NCBI GenBank assembly: GCA_910583945.1
Contig: CAJTYF010000049.1
Location: 1 to 9,964, forward strand
Reading direction: 5' to 3'
Origin: an uncultured Bacilli bacterium
Lineage (GTDB): Bacteria; Bacillota_I; Bacilli_A; RF39; UBA660
Length of the DNA stretch: 9,964 bases
Positions 1-5,933 of the stretch are shown in pieces (the first letter of the stretch is position 1; each line of letters opens with the position of its first letter). Made by a program: the position numbers and the translations under genes. The notes under the pieces are model-generated. The model was not told the origin of the DNA and ran no database searches. It saw only the letters and a list, made by a program, of their open reading frames with translations.

Positions 1-338
1 CAAACACCATAAATCAAAGTGGAGGAATCTGGAAAGGAACAACAGACGATTGGGCATGGTATACTAGAAGTATTGATTTAATGAGTGAACAAAATGTATA
101 TGGGACAAATGTATGGTCAAGTGCTGGCTATGATACAGGAATTGATAATAGACAATATGCTCTCTTTCAATTAAAACCTGAGTTTATTAATAGCTATGGG
201 ACTACAAGATTTCATTATTGGTTAAAAAATGTTACTGGTGTGGATCGATTTGCATACGCTAGTGATTTTGGTTATTCCAATGGTTGTTATGTTGCTAAAT
301 ACCCACTTGGTGTTCGTCCTCGCTTCTTAATAGGTTGA
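1..338 (+). CDS. C-terminal part of a surface protein with a DUF6273 / C-type-lectin-like ending
   Basis: The open frame runs in from the left edge (first full codon at base 3) and stops at TGA 336-338, giving 111 residues. It has no start here; the ATG at 81 is internal because the reading stays open and similar in character upstream. Visible features are many aromatic and glycine residues, a WKGTTDDWAW stretch, a block VWSSAGYDTGIDNRQYALF, then YWLKNVTG and a closing GVRPRFLIG. From memory, the YWL...F...Y...GVRP ending is typical of DUF6273-like or formylglycine-enzyme/C-type-lectin-fold domains on cell-surface or pilin-like proteins of gut Bacilli, where the stretch before GVRP varies between paralogs. 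It is probably exported and binds something outside the cell, but the ligand cannot be told. No terminator follows. The assignment to fold is fairly likely; any specific function is open. Confidence 0.75.
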   Translation, partial: NTINQSGGIWKGTTDDWAWYTRSIDLMSEQNVYGTNVWSSAGYDTGIDNRQYALFQLKPEFINSYGTTRFHYWLKNVTGVDRFAYASDFGYSNGCYVAKYPLGVRPRFLIG

Positions 339-522
339 GCAACTGGGTTAAGGTCGTATAGTTTAGTAAGTAGAAATTCTATCTATAAAGTGCTCCACAT
401 ATTTTGTAACAAGTCTTGTGAAAAATAATAATAATAATCCTAAGAATAGACCGTTTGTTGTAGAGGTTGAAATTAGATTAAAAAAGAGATAAGGTACTAA
501 ATTCCAAAGAGTCTTAAGTTAA

Positions 523-648
523 ATTAAGGTATACAAGAACTATACGAAGGCCAGAAACACGAAAGTAAGTATCAGAAGAAAAGTCAGACAAAAAATTGAT
601 GTACAGAATCTTCAAGAAGGTTATGAACCAATTCATATTCTACCTTAA
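523..648 (+). pseudogene. Possible decayed fragment of a basic protein
   Basis: This is a 41-codon open stretch ending in TAA, rich in Lys and Arg, closing QEGYEPIHILP. It has no ATG/GTG/TTG start with a ribosome site and is cut off upstream by in-frame TAA codons at 490-492 and 520-522. A second open stretch in the same frame (370-492) precedes it. The amino-acid pattern looks coding-like, so a broken gene is possible, but I recognise no family and chance is not excluded. Confidence 0.25.
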
Positions 649-665
649 TAATAAGCAACTATGAA

Positions 666-694
666 TTTACAACTTTACTCAAACATGCTATACT
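666..694 (+). promoter_or_regulatory. Sigma-A-type promoter of the DUF308 gene
   Basis: The -35 is TTTACA (666-671), the spacer is 17 bases, and the -10 is TATACT (689-694) preceded by TGc, an extended -10. Transcription would begin near 701, leaving only about 16 bases before the ATG at 717. That very short leader makes the upstream ATG at 705 nearly leaderless and favours 717 as the start. Confidence 0.75.
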
Positions 695-716
695 TAACTC
701 ATTAATGGGTGATAAA

Positions 717-1280
717 ATGAAGAAAATAGAACAAGAATTTAATAAAATAATCCTCATAGAAATGACATTTTCTGTTATATATACTTTATTAGGATTATTT
801 GTCTTTTTAAAAAGTGACACAACAAATAAAACAGTAGGACTATTAATAGGGACTTTTCTCTTAATTTATGGATTAATAGAGTTATTTTCTTTTTTCAATA
901 AAAATAAGTTGACTTTATTTCGCTATAATTTAATATTTGGCATTTTAAATTTAATATTAGGAATCTTTATCATGTTTAATCCTCTATCAATCTTAAATAT
1001 CTTGAATTTATCACTAGGAATAGGACTCTGGCTTGAAGGAATCAATAAAATGGTATACTTTTTCTATATAAAAAAATTGGATAAAAAAAGTAGTAAAATT
1101 TTAGTTGCATCTGGGTTATTACTCATCTTTTTAGGAATAATGATTATTATAAACCCTTTTCGAACTTTAGTCATAACGAAAACAGTTGGAATCTTTATAA
1201 TATTATACAATATCTTGAATTTAAATGATTTAGTTTTATTAAAAAGAAAATTTCATAATTTCAAAGAATTATTTAAATAA
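717..1280 (+). CDS. DUF308 / HdeD-type six-helix membrane protein
   Basis: This is a 187-residue, strongly hydrophobic protein with about six membrane helices (roughly residues 11-31, 38-60, 70-88, 94-116, 127-146 and 152-170) arranged as three helical hairpins. The family signs are the repeated pattern of a glycine-rich helix followed by a helix pair: GLLIGTFLLIYGLIELFSFF, then FNPLSILNILNLSLGIG, then INPFRTLVITKTVGIFIILY. The NP after a helix recurs twice (FNP, INP), as in DUF308/HdeD proteins. HdeD in E. coli is linked to acid resistance, but for distant members the role is unknown. I chose ATG 717 because GGGTGAT (707-713) sits as its ribosome site; ATG 705 would add MGDK and has no ribosome site. 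The gene has its own promoter and terminator and so appears to be transcribed alone. Lys-rich loops and tail (LLKRKFHNFKELFK) suggest a cytoplasmic C-terminus. Confidence 0.8.
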   Translation: MKKIEQEFNKIILIEMTFSVIYTLLGLFVFLKSDTTNKTVGLLIGTFLLIYGLIELFSFFNKNKLTLFRYNLIFGILNLILGIFIMFNPLSILNILNLSLGIGLWLEGINKMVYFFYIKKLDKKSSKILVASGLLLIFLGIMIIINPFRTLVITKTVGIFIILYNILNLNDLVLLKRKFHNFKELFK

Positions 1281-1305
1281 AATGGGAGTAAACGGTCCAT
1301 TTTTT
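1279..1305 (+). terminator. Intrinsic terminator after the DUF308 gene
   Basis: A 7-base stem AAAATGG (1279-1285) / CCATTTT (1297-1303) closes an 11-base loop and runs into a T tract ending at 1305. The stem overlaps the stop codon TAA at 1278-1280. Confidence 0.65.
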
Positions 1306-1307
1306 AA

Positions 1308-1336
1308 TTGCTATTTTTCCTATTTTTGGTTATACT
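1308..1336 (+). promoter_or_regulatory. Promoter of enolase
   Basis: TTGCTA (1308-1313), a 17-base spacer, then TATACT (1331-1336). The start of transcription would be near 1343, so any ATG/TTG before that cannot be the enolase start. This supports initiation at 1365. Confidence 0.65.
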
Positions 1337-1364
1337 ATATTATAAGAATAAGAAGGTGTTTAGC

Positions 1365-2600
1365 ATGTCAAGAATTAAAAACATAGGAGCGAGAGAAATT
1401 CTAGACTCAAGAGGTAATCCAACCATTGAAGTTGAAATTGAACTCGATAATTCTTTACGTGTTAAAGCCTCAATACCTAGCGGAGCTTCTACGGGAAGTA
1501 GAGAAGCTTTAGAATTAAGAGATAAAGACGAAAAACGTTTTCATGGCAAAGGGGTATTAATGGCTGTCATGAACGTAAATGAAGTAATTAGACCTAAAAT
1601 ATTAGGAAAAGAATTAAATCAAACAGAAATAGACCGTCTTTTAATTGAGCTAGATGGAACAGAAAATAAAAGTCGTTTAGGAGCTAATGCTATTTTAGGT
1701 GTTTCTTTAGCGGTATTAAAAGCTTTAGCTTTATCAGAAGAAAAAGAACTTTATGAATATGTATCCACTGGAAAAGTAACGTTACCTATACCTTTTATTA
1801 ATATTATAAATGGTGGGGCACACGCTTCAAATAGTTTAGATATCCAAGAATTTATGATTGTCCCAGTTATTAAAGGTTTCAAGGAAAAAGTACGCTGTGG
1901 CTCAGAAATATTTCATACATTAAAGAATATTTTAAAAGAACAAAACTTAAACACAGCTGTAGGAGATGAAGGAGGCTTTGCTCCAGATTTAGCCTACAAT
2001 AGTTTAGCCTTAGACTTAATCATGAAAGCCATAAAAGAAAGCAATTACGTTCCAGGTAGAGACGTTTATATTGCCTTAGACATAGCGGCTAGTGAATTAT
2101 ACGATCCTCTTACTAGAACATATCGTTTAGATAAAAAAGAAGTCACTAAAGAAGAATTGACAAAATACTACTTAGCTTTAATAAAAAAATACCCAATTAT
2201 TAGTATTGAAGATCCTTATTACGAAGACGATTTTGAAGACTTAGCCGAATTAACAAAACTTGTTGGAGAAAAAGTAATGCTAGTAGGGGACGATTATTTT
2301 GTTACAAATGTAAAGTACTTAGAAAAAGCAGTGGAATTAAAAAGTGGTAATGCTATTCTTTTAAAAGCGAATCAAATAGGAACCATTTCAGAAATGATTC
2401 AAACCATTGTATGTGCCAAAAAGAATAATTATAAAACCATTATTTCTCACAGAAGTGCTGAAACAACCGATACGTTTATAGCTGATTTAGCAGTTGGATT
2501 AAACTTGCCATTCATTAAATGTGGTTCCATGTCTCGTGGTGAAAGAATTGCCAAATACAATCGTTTGATGGAAATTGAAGAGAAACTAAAACAAAAATAA
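1365..2600 (+). CDS. eno: Enolase (phosphopyruvate hydratase)
   Basis: Converts 2-phosphoglycerate to phosphoenolpyruvate in the cytoplasm (lower glycolysis), needing Mg2+. The protein is 411 residues, about 20 shorter than usual bacterial enolases (near 430). The N-terminal domain is intact (AREILDSRGNPT at 9-20, mobile loop PSGASTG at 38-44), followed by the barrel: GGAHA with H153, QEFMI with E162, GDEGGFAP with catalytic E202, metal ligands D239, E282 (IEDP) and D309 (VGDD), catalytic K334 (KANQIGT), R363-S364 (SHRS) and K385. Everything needed for activity is present. Odd points: SAETTD where most bacteria have SGETED, CGSMSRGER in place of TGAPSRTER, and a shortened segment around residues 130-140. 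The start is ATG 1365: AGAAGGTG (1351-1358) is 6 bases upstream, whereas the longer open frame from 1308 begins inside the -35 box and would add a hydrophobic 19-residue tail. It is flanked by its own promoter and terminator. Confidence 0.96.
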   Translation: MSRIKNIGAREILDSRGNPTIEVEIELDNSLRVKASIPSGASTGSREALELRDKDEKRFHGKGVLMAVMNVNEVIRPKILGKELNQTEIDRLLIELDGTENKSRLGANAILGVSLAVLKALALSEEKELYEYVSTGKVTLPIPFINIINGGAHASNSLDIQEFMIVPVIKGFKEKVRCGSEIFHTLKNILKEQNLNTAVGDEGGFAPDLAYNSLALDLIMKAIKESNYVPGRDVYIALDIAASELYDPLTRTYRLDKKEVTKEELTKYYLALIKKYPIISIEDPYYEDDFEDLAELTKLVGEKVMLVGDDYFVTNVKYLEKAVELKSGNAILLKANQIGTISEMIQTIVCAKKNNYKTIISHRSAETTDTFIADLAVGLNLPFIKCGSMSRGERIAKYNRLMEIEEKLKQK

Positions 2601-2615
2601 CTAATAAAAATCTCT

Positions 2616-2636
2616 AGAGACTAACAGTCTCTTTTT
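2616..2636 (+). terminator. Intrinsic terminator after enolase
   Basis: AGAGACT (2616-2622), loop AAC, AGTCTCT (2626-2632), then a T tract to 2636. It starts 15 bases after the stop codon. Confidence 0.85.
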
Positions 2637-2658
2637 AACTAACTAATTTGAAAAAAAC

Positions 2659-2687
2659 TTGACATGTATTCATTTATGATGTATGGT
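2659..2687 (+). promoter_or_regulatory. Promoter of the 222-residue orphan gene
   Basis: A consensus TTGACA (2659-2664), 17 bases, then TATGGT (2682-2687). The -10 box is one arm of an inverted repeat (see 2682-2720). Transcription would start near 2694. Confidence 0.7.
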
Positions 2688-2720
2688 AGAAAACCATAAC
2701 AAAAAGGGGAAATGGTTATG
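2682..2720 (+). promoter_or_regulatory. Overlapping inverted repeats across -10 box, ribosome site and start codon
   Basis: TATGGT (2682-2687) mirrors ACCATA (2693-2698) with a 5-base gap, overlapping the -10 box: a possible operator. In the transcript, AACCAT (2692-2697) can pair with ATGGTT (2712-2717), or CATAAC (2695-2700) with GTTATG (2715-2720). Both put the AAGGGGA ribosome site in the loop, and the second buries the start ATG 2718. The repeats are seen directly; a role in repression or translational control is inference. Confidence 0.4.
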
Positions 2721-3386
2721 TTAAAATATTATGAGATAAAAATTTTAAAGGGCAGTTTAGAATACATGAAAAGAAATTTAATGCAATCTAAAGGGAAAAA
2801 GATATATCAGGATTTTTCTTCTCTTACAAGATATAAATTTAAAGATTGGGAAATGTATAAAGCTAATTTGGGAAAAGATTTTCAATATATAGATGCTATA
2901 GTAACAAAAATTCCTTTTATTAATTATGTTATGTCTGCTAATTGTAAAAATAGTTTAGGTATAATGCCTTTAGTTTTCCAATATGAATATTATGATGAGT
3001 TAAAAGGGAAAAAGTGTACAGAGTTTGCTAATTTTACTAAAGATTGTGGTACGCGTTTTTTTAAATCTTATTTTGCTTTTTTAGATGGTGGTTTCATTGA
3101 AAATTTTAATCCAAATCTTATTAATACATATATTAAAAATGAATTAGAGAAAAATAGAGTAGAACAAGTAATAAAACATGAATTTATAGTAAATACGCAG
3201 AATGGATATAAAACAATGATAGATGACAAAACGAGGGAATTAAATTTTTTTAACGAAGCGATAGAGGACGCTCTGCTTCGAGCACCTTGCGCTAATATAA
3301 CCTCCATTTTAGAAGAGATGAATATAGATATTAATTTTCAAGAAAGTGGTGATGCCTTACTTGAAAGAAATATTTGTAAAAAATAA
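2718..3386 (+). CDS. Unrecognised 222-residue soluble protein
   Basis: I do not recognise this protein. It has no signal peptide and no membrane segment; it is Lys-, Asn- and aromatic-rich. It opens with a basic stretch (MKRNLMQSKGKKIYQDF), carries four Cys in the body (C81, C99, C109 and C194, roughly) and one near the end in the tail NICKK, and shows a predicted helix-rich C-terminal half (NELEKNRVEQVIKHEF, NFFNEAIEDALL, ILEEMNI). The spaced Cys in CTEFANFTKDC could bind a metal, but there is no classical finger. ATG 2718 is chosen over ATG 2712 because AAGGGGA (2704-2710) is 8 bases from it rather than overlapping. It is transcribed alone from a strong-looking promoter with inverted repeats over the -10 and the start codon. 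No intrinsic terminator follows. Codons for the stretch encoded by 3254-3294 are unusually GC-rich compared with the rest. It could be a lineage-specific gene or an acquired one. Confidence 0.75.
   Translation: MLKYYEIKILKGSLEYMKRNLMQSKGKKIYQDFSSLTRYKFKDWEMYKANLGKDFQYIDAIVTKIPFINYVMSANCKNSLGIMPLVFQYEYYDELKGKKCTEFANFTKDCGTRFFKSYFAFLDGGFIENFNPNLINTYIKNELEKNRVEQVIKHEFIVNTQNGYKTMIDDKTRELNFFNEAIEDALLRAPCANITSILEEMNIDINFQESGDALLERNICKK
3254..3280 (+). repeat. GC-rich imperfect hairpin inside the 222-residue gene
   Basis: CGAAGC (3254-3259) pairs with GCTTCG (3275-3280), and inside it AGAG (3263-3266) with CTCT (3271-3274), leaving a GACG loop and a GAT bulge. It stands out in an AT-rich gene; function unknown. 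Confidence 0.4.
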
Positions 3387-3424
3387 TATTTAGTATTCCA
3401 TAAATCAAAAAAGAAATAAATTAA

Positions 3425-3448
3425 ACTTTTAAATGAAAATTTTAAAGT
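3425..3448 (+). repeat. AT-rich inverted repeat with GAAA loop
   Basis: ACTTTTAAAT (3425-3434) and ATTTTAAAGT (3439-3448) pair at 9 of 10 positions around a GAAA loop. No T tract follows on the + strand, so it is a poor terminator. It lies in the 169-base gap after the 222-residue gene. Confidence 0.35.
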
Positions 3449-3508
3449 AAAAAAGAAAATTATTCTTTATAATAAAAATAGTGCTTTAAAAGGAAAATGC
3501 AATGATAT

Positions 3509-3537
3509 TTGTTTTTTTCAAAACTATTTGTTATAAT
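3509..3537 (+). promoter_or_regulatory. Promoter of the thioredoxin-like membrane protein gene
   Basis: TTGTTT (3509-3514), 17 bases, TATAAT (3532-3537) preceded by TGT (extended -10). The same hexamers and spacing occur before the Ntdp gene at 5341-5369. Transcription would start near 3544, only about 12 bases before the ATG. Confidence 0.75.
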
Positions 3538-3555
3538 AACTCCAGGTGAAATGAA

Positions 3556-4083
3556 ATGAATAAAAAAACATTAGGAAAAATACAAACAGAAGAGCAAGCC
3601 GAAATAAAAAAATTTATTTTAGTTTTAGGAGGATTAATTATAGCTATTATTGGAATCTATTTCTTTACAAGAGCTTTCGTGACCAAAGATTTGTTTAATA
3701 AGAAAAAGGCCTCAGATGAAATAAATTATCAAGCAGGAGCAATCAGCGATACAAATATAATTGTTGGAAATATGCTAAACCGTCCATTTGAAGAATATTA
3801 CACTTTTGCATTTAGTAGTAAAAGTAATTTAGTAGGTTATTACGATACTATTATGTCAAAGTATAAAAGTGAAAAAGAATCTTTAAAAGTCTATTATATC
3901 GATACAGAAGATTATTTTAATAACAAATATGTAGATAAAGAAAATCCGTCTACTTCATTTGAATCATTAGATAAATTAAAATTAGGTGAAATAACATTAC
4001 TAAAAATAAAAAAGGGAAAAGTAATAAAATTAATAACTAATGTGGAAGAAATAAAAAAAGAACTAAATATAAAAGCTTCATAA
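3556..4083 (+). CDS. Single-pass membrane protein with a cysteine-free thioredoxin-like outer domain
   Basis: 175 residues: a charged N-terminal tail of about 19 residues (MNKKTLGKIQ...), one membrane helix at about 20-40 (ILVLGGLIIAIIGIYFF), then an outer domain. The order of elements from residue 81 resembles a thioredoxin fold: strand YYTFAFSS, helix NLVGYYDTIMSKY, strand KVYYIDTED, then LGEITLLKIKKGKVIKLI and a closing helix NVEEIKKEL. The LGEITLLKIKKGK stretch matches the usual GxPTLLxxxxGK, but the cis-proline is replaced and the CxxC site is SKSN; the protein has no Cys at all, so disulfide chemistry is impossible. The fold call is from pattern only. It could act as a binding or chaperone-like partner at the membrane. 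The start is ATG 3556, with CCAGGTGA (3542-3549) as ribosome site. It has its own promoter and terminator and lies directly before the gene for a membrane-anchored protease. Confidence 0.7.
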   Translation: MNKKTLGKIQTEEQAEIKKFILVLGGLIIAIIGIYFFTRAFVTKDLFNKKKASDEINYQAGAISDTNIIVGNMLNRPFEEYYTFAFSSKSNLVGYYDTIMSKYKSEKESLKVYYIDTEDYFNNKYVDKENPSTSFESLDKLKLGEITLLKIKKGKVIKLITNVEEIKKELNIKAS

Positions 4084-4112
4084 AAAATCAGCAAATATTG
4101 ACTGATTTTTTT
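4082..4112 (+). terminator. Intrinsic terminator after the thioredoxin-like gene
   Basis: A 10-base stem, AAAAAATCAG (4082-4091) with CTGATTTTTT (4102-4111), with a further CAA/TTG pairing possible in the loop, and a T run to 4112. It overlaps the stop codon. Confidence 0.85.
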
Positions 4113-4137
4113 CTTTTAAACCTTTAGAAAATATGAT
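4109..4137 (+). promoter_or_regulatory. Weak promoter candidate for the protease gene
   Basis: TATGAT (4132-4137) is a fair -10; the -35 position at 17 bases is TTTTCT (4109-4114), a weak match that overlaps the T tract of the preceding terminator. Transcription would begin near 4144, upstream of the ribosome site at 4153. Confidence 0.4.
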
Positions 4138-4165
4138 AAGATGTTTTATAGTAAAGGATGAGCAA

Positions 4166-5332
4166 ATGAAAGAAACGAAAGGTTTTCGATTAAGAGACAT
4201 AATCATAATAATTATTATAACCTCTATAATTACCAGTTTAACAACAGGTGTAATTGTCTACAATCAAAATAGATTAACTAAAAATATTACTTTCCAAGAT
4301 TTAAGTAAAGATACAGATTTAAAAGAGTTTTTAAAAGTTTACGCTTCTTTAATAGAAGATTACTATGAAAATGTAGACAAAAAAGCCATGTTAGAAAGTG
4401 CAATAGAAGCAATGTTTAACTACTTAGGAGAGGACTATTCCACTTATATGAGTCAAGAAGAGACCAATTCTTTAGCCGATCAATTAAAAGGGGAGTATAA
4501 AGGACTAGGAATTCAATTAAATAGAAGCACAAAAGCAATAGAAGGTTTTGTAGAAGGGGGAGCGGCCAAAGAATCAGGACTAATGATAGGGGATATAATT
4601 ATAAAAGTGGACGATAAAGAAATCAACTCAACCGATGAAATTAATGAAATAGTTGAAAAAACGAAAGAAGGGACAAAATTAAATATAACCGTAAATCGAA
4701 ATGAAGAAATCTTATCTTTTGACGTAGAAAATAAAAAAATATTGATCCCTGCGATTGCTTATGTGTTAATGGAAAACAACATAGGCTATCTTAAAATGGA
4801 ACAATTTTCAAATACTTTATCAGAACAAGTAGAATTTGCTTTAAAAGATATGGAACAAAACGGTATGAAATCTTTAATTATTGATTTGAGAGACAATACA
4901 GGAGGGTATCTAAAAGAAGCGAAAGACATTGCAAGCATGTTTTTAGAAAAAGGAAAAACAATTTATTCTTTAGAAGAAAAAAATGGAAATACCGTATTTA
5001 AAGATGAAACGAATGAAAAAAGAGACTATAAAATTGTGATTTTGATGAATGAAAGCAGTGCTTCCGCATCAGAAGTTTTAATTGCGGCTTTAAAAGAAAG
5101 CTATGGAGCCATAACAGTAGGTACAAGAAGCTATGGAAAAGGGAAAGTTCAACAAACGAGAAATTTAGAAGATGGGAGTATGGTAAAATATACTTCAGCA
5201 AAATGGTTGACGCCAAATGGGGAATGTATAGATGGTTTTGGAATAAAACCAGATTATGAAATCGAAAAAGAAATGAACTCTTCTTTTGATGAACAATTAG
5301 AAAAAGCAATAGAACTTGCCGAAGGAGAATAA
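4166..5332 (+). CDS. ctpA: Membrane-anchored C-terminal processing protease (S41A, CtpA type)
   Basis: A serine protease of the tail-specific/CtpA-CtpB family, which trims the C-termini of exported proteins outside the membrane. The 388-residue protein has an N-terminal membrane anchor (about 11-33, with seven Ile in a row), a family N-terminal helical part (about 50-100), a PDZ domain (about 103-190, with YKGLGIQL and SGLMIGDIIIKVDD), and the protease core. The catalytic Ser-Lys pair is S300 in SSASASE and K325 in YGKGKVQQ, 25 apart, with Q329 four further on, the same spacing as in B. subtilis CtpB and E. coli Prc. The family's LRDNTGGYL is at 241-249. Length is a little short of the usual 450-480 because the C-terminal peptidoglycan-binding domain found in some relatives is missing. 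ATG 4166 is preferred, with AAAGGA (4153-4158) 7 bases upstream; ATG 4133 lies inside the -10 box. No terminator is seen, and the next promoter begins within 10 bases. Confidence 0.93.
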   Translation: MKETKGFRLRDIIIIIIITSIITSLTTGVIVYNQNRLTKNITFQDLSKDTDLKEFLKVYASLIEDYYENVDKKAMLESAIEAMFNYLGEDYSTYMSQEETNSLADQLKGEYKGLGIQLNRSTKAIEGFVEGGAAKESGLMIGDIIIKVDDKEINSTDEINEIVEKTKEGTKLNITVNRNEEILSFDVENKKILIPAIAYVLMENNIGYLKMEQFSNTLSEQVEFALKDMEQNGMKSLIIDLRDNTGGYLKEAKDIASMFLEKGKTIYSLEEKNGNTVFKDETNEKRDYKIVILMNESSASASEVLIAALKESYGAITVGTRSYGKGKVQQTRNLEDGSMVKYTSAKWLTPNGECIDGFGIKPDYEIEKEMNSSFDEQLEKAIELAEGE

Positions 5333-5340
5333 GACTCGAT

Positions 5341-5369
5341 TTGTTTTTTTTACAGAATTATTGTATAAT
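5341..5369 (+). promoter_or_regulatory. Promoter of the Ntdp gene
   Basis: TTGTTT (5341-5346), a 17-base spacer, TATAAT (5364-5369). Transcription would start near 5376, placing the longer open frame from 5316 out of the transcript. Confidence 0.75.
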
Positions 5370-5390
5370 AATTACGAAAGTGAGAGATTT

Positions 5391-5933
5391 ATGAACAATA
5401 TAAATGTAGGAGATAATCTTACTATACATTGTTATAAACATAATGGAATGCTTCATCGTGTCTGTGAAGAAGCAACAGTATTAGAAATAACAGAAGAAAG
5501 AATAGTATGTGCGAATGATAAAACAAAAATAACCGAGAATGATGGACGTAGTTATCATACAAATGAATTAGCAATATTAATATTTTATAAAAAGAATTGG
5601 TTTAATATTATAGCTCAATTAAAAGAACAAGGTTTATTTTACTATTGTAATATTGCCTCACCTTATGTAATTGACAATAAAATAATAAAATATATTGACT
5701 ATGATTTAGATTTAAGAGTATTTCCAGATGGTGGTTTTCGTATTCTTGACAGAAACGAATATAAATATCATAAGCGTATAATGAAGTATAGTGACGATTT
5801 AGACTTAATAATTAAAGAAGAATTACAAAAGTTGATTAGCTTAAAAAAAGCCGAAAAAGAGCCGTTTCAAAAGGAAAAAATTGATGAATACTATCAAAAA
5901 TACGTTAATTTTAAAAAAAATGCTAAAAATTAG
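5391..5933 (+). CDS. Nucleoside tri- and diphosphate phosphatase (Ntdp, DUF402)
   Basis: A cytoplasmic metal-dependent phosphatase acting on nucleoside tri- and diphosphates in staphylococcal and Bacillus homologs; it shares its fold with FomD. The 180-residue length is normal. Signature parts, in order: YKHNGMLHRVCEEATVL (15-31), ND and ITENDGRSYHT (42-57), WFNIIAQLKEQGLFYYCNIA (70-89), the acidic metal-binding stretch YIDYDLDLRVFPDG (101-114; D103, D105, D107) and LDRNEY (119-124, D120). The tail is a charged coiled helix. ATG 5391 is chosen because GAAAGTGAG (5376-5384) precedes it and the promoter lies just upstream; an in-frame ATG at 5316 overlaps the end of ctpA and lies before the promoter. 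The stop codon TAG is inside the terminator hairpin. It stands alone between ctpA and the rRNA operon. The match is to the family as I remember it; the physiological substrate here is not shown. Confidence 0.9.
   Translation: MNNINVGDNLTIHCYKHNGMLHRVCEEATVLEITEERIVCANDKTKITENDGRSYHTNELAILIFYKKNWFNIIAQLKEQGLFYYCNIASPYVIDNKIIKYIDYDLDLRVFPDGGFRILDRNEYKYHKRIMKYSDDLDLIIKEELQKLISLKKAEKEPFQKEKIDEYYQKYVNFKKNAKN

Larger units (their letters stand above)
339..704 (+). other. Intergenic stretch without an intact gene; possible gene remnant
   Basis: There are 366 bases with no full-length gene on either strand. One frame (codons beginning at 370) is open from 370 to the TAA at 490-492 and reads a run of five Asn and then FVVEVEIRLKKR; the same frame, after two stops, is open again from 523 to the TAA at 646-648, reading KVYKNYTKARN, KVSIRRKVRQKID and QEGYEPIHILP. 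These are short, lack a start with a ribosome site, and may be the decayed remains of one basic protein or simply chance frames. The right end holds the promoter of the next gene. No terminator for the upstream gene is visible. Confidence 0.5.

Noticed and set aside
336..426. Extension of the first gene if TGA were read as Trp
   Set aside because: Only 28 further codons would be gained, the GVRPRFLIG ending is a natural domain end, and enolase, CtpA and Ntdp show standard use of TGG for Trp with no internal TGA.
1308..1364. Upstream start of enolase with a hydrophobic 19-residue lead
   Set aside because: It starts inside the -35 box of the gene's promoter; enolase is cytoplasmic and the conserved N-terminus starts at 1365 with a good ribosome site.
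3068..3307. 79-codon open frame on the - strand
   Set aside because: It lies wholly within the better supported 222-residue gene, has no ribosome site, and its sequence has no recognisable features.
3425..3448. Terminator of the 222-residue gene
   Set aside because: The stem is very AT-rich, has a mismatch and is followed by A rather than T on the + strand.
4998..5309. 103-codon open frame on the - strand
   Set aside because: It is antisense to the catalytic core of CtpA; its Leu/Phe/His-rich content is what the reverse of Lys/Glu-rich coding sequence gives.
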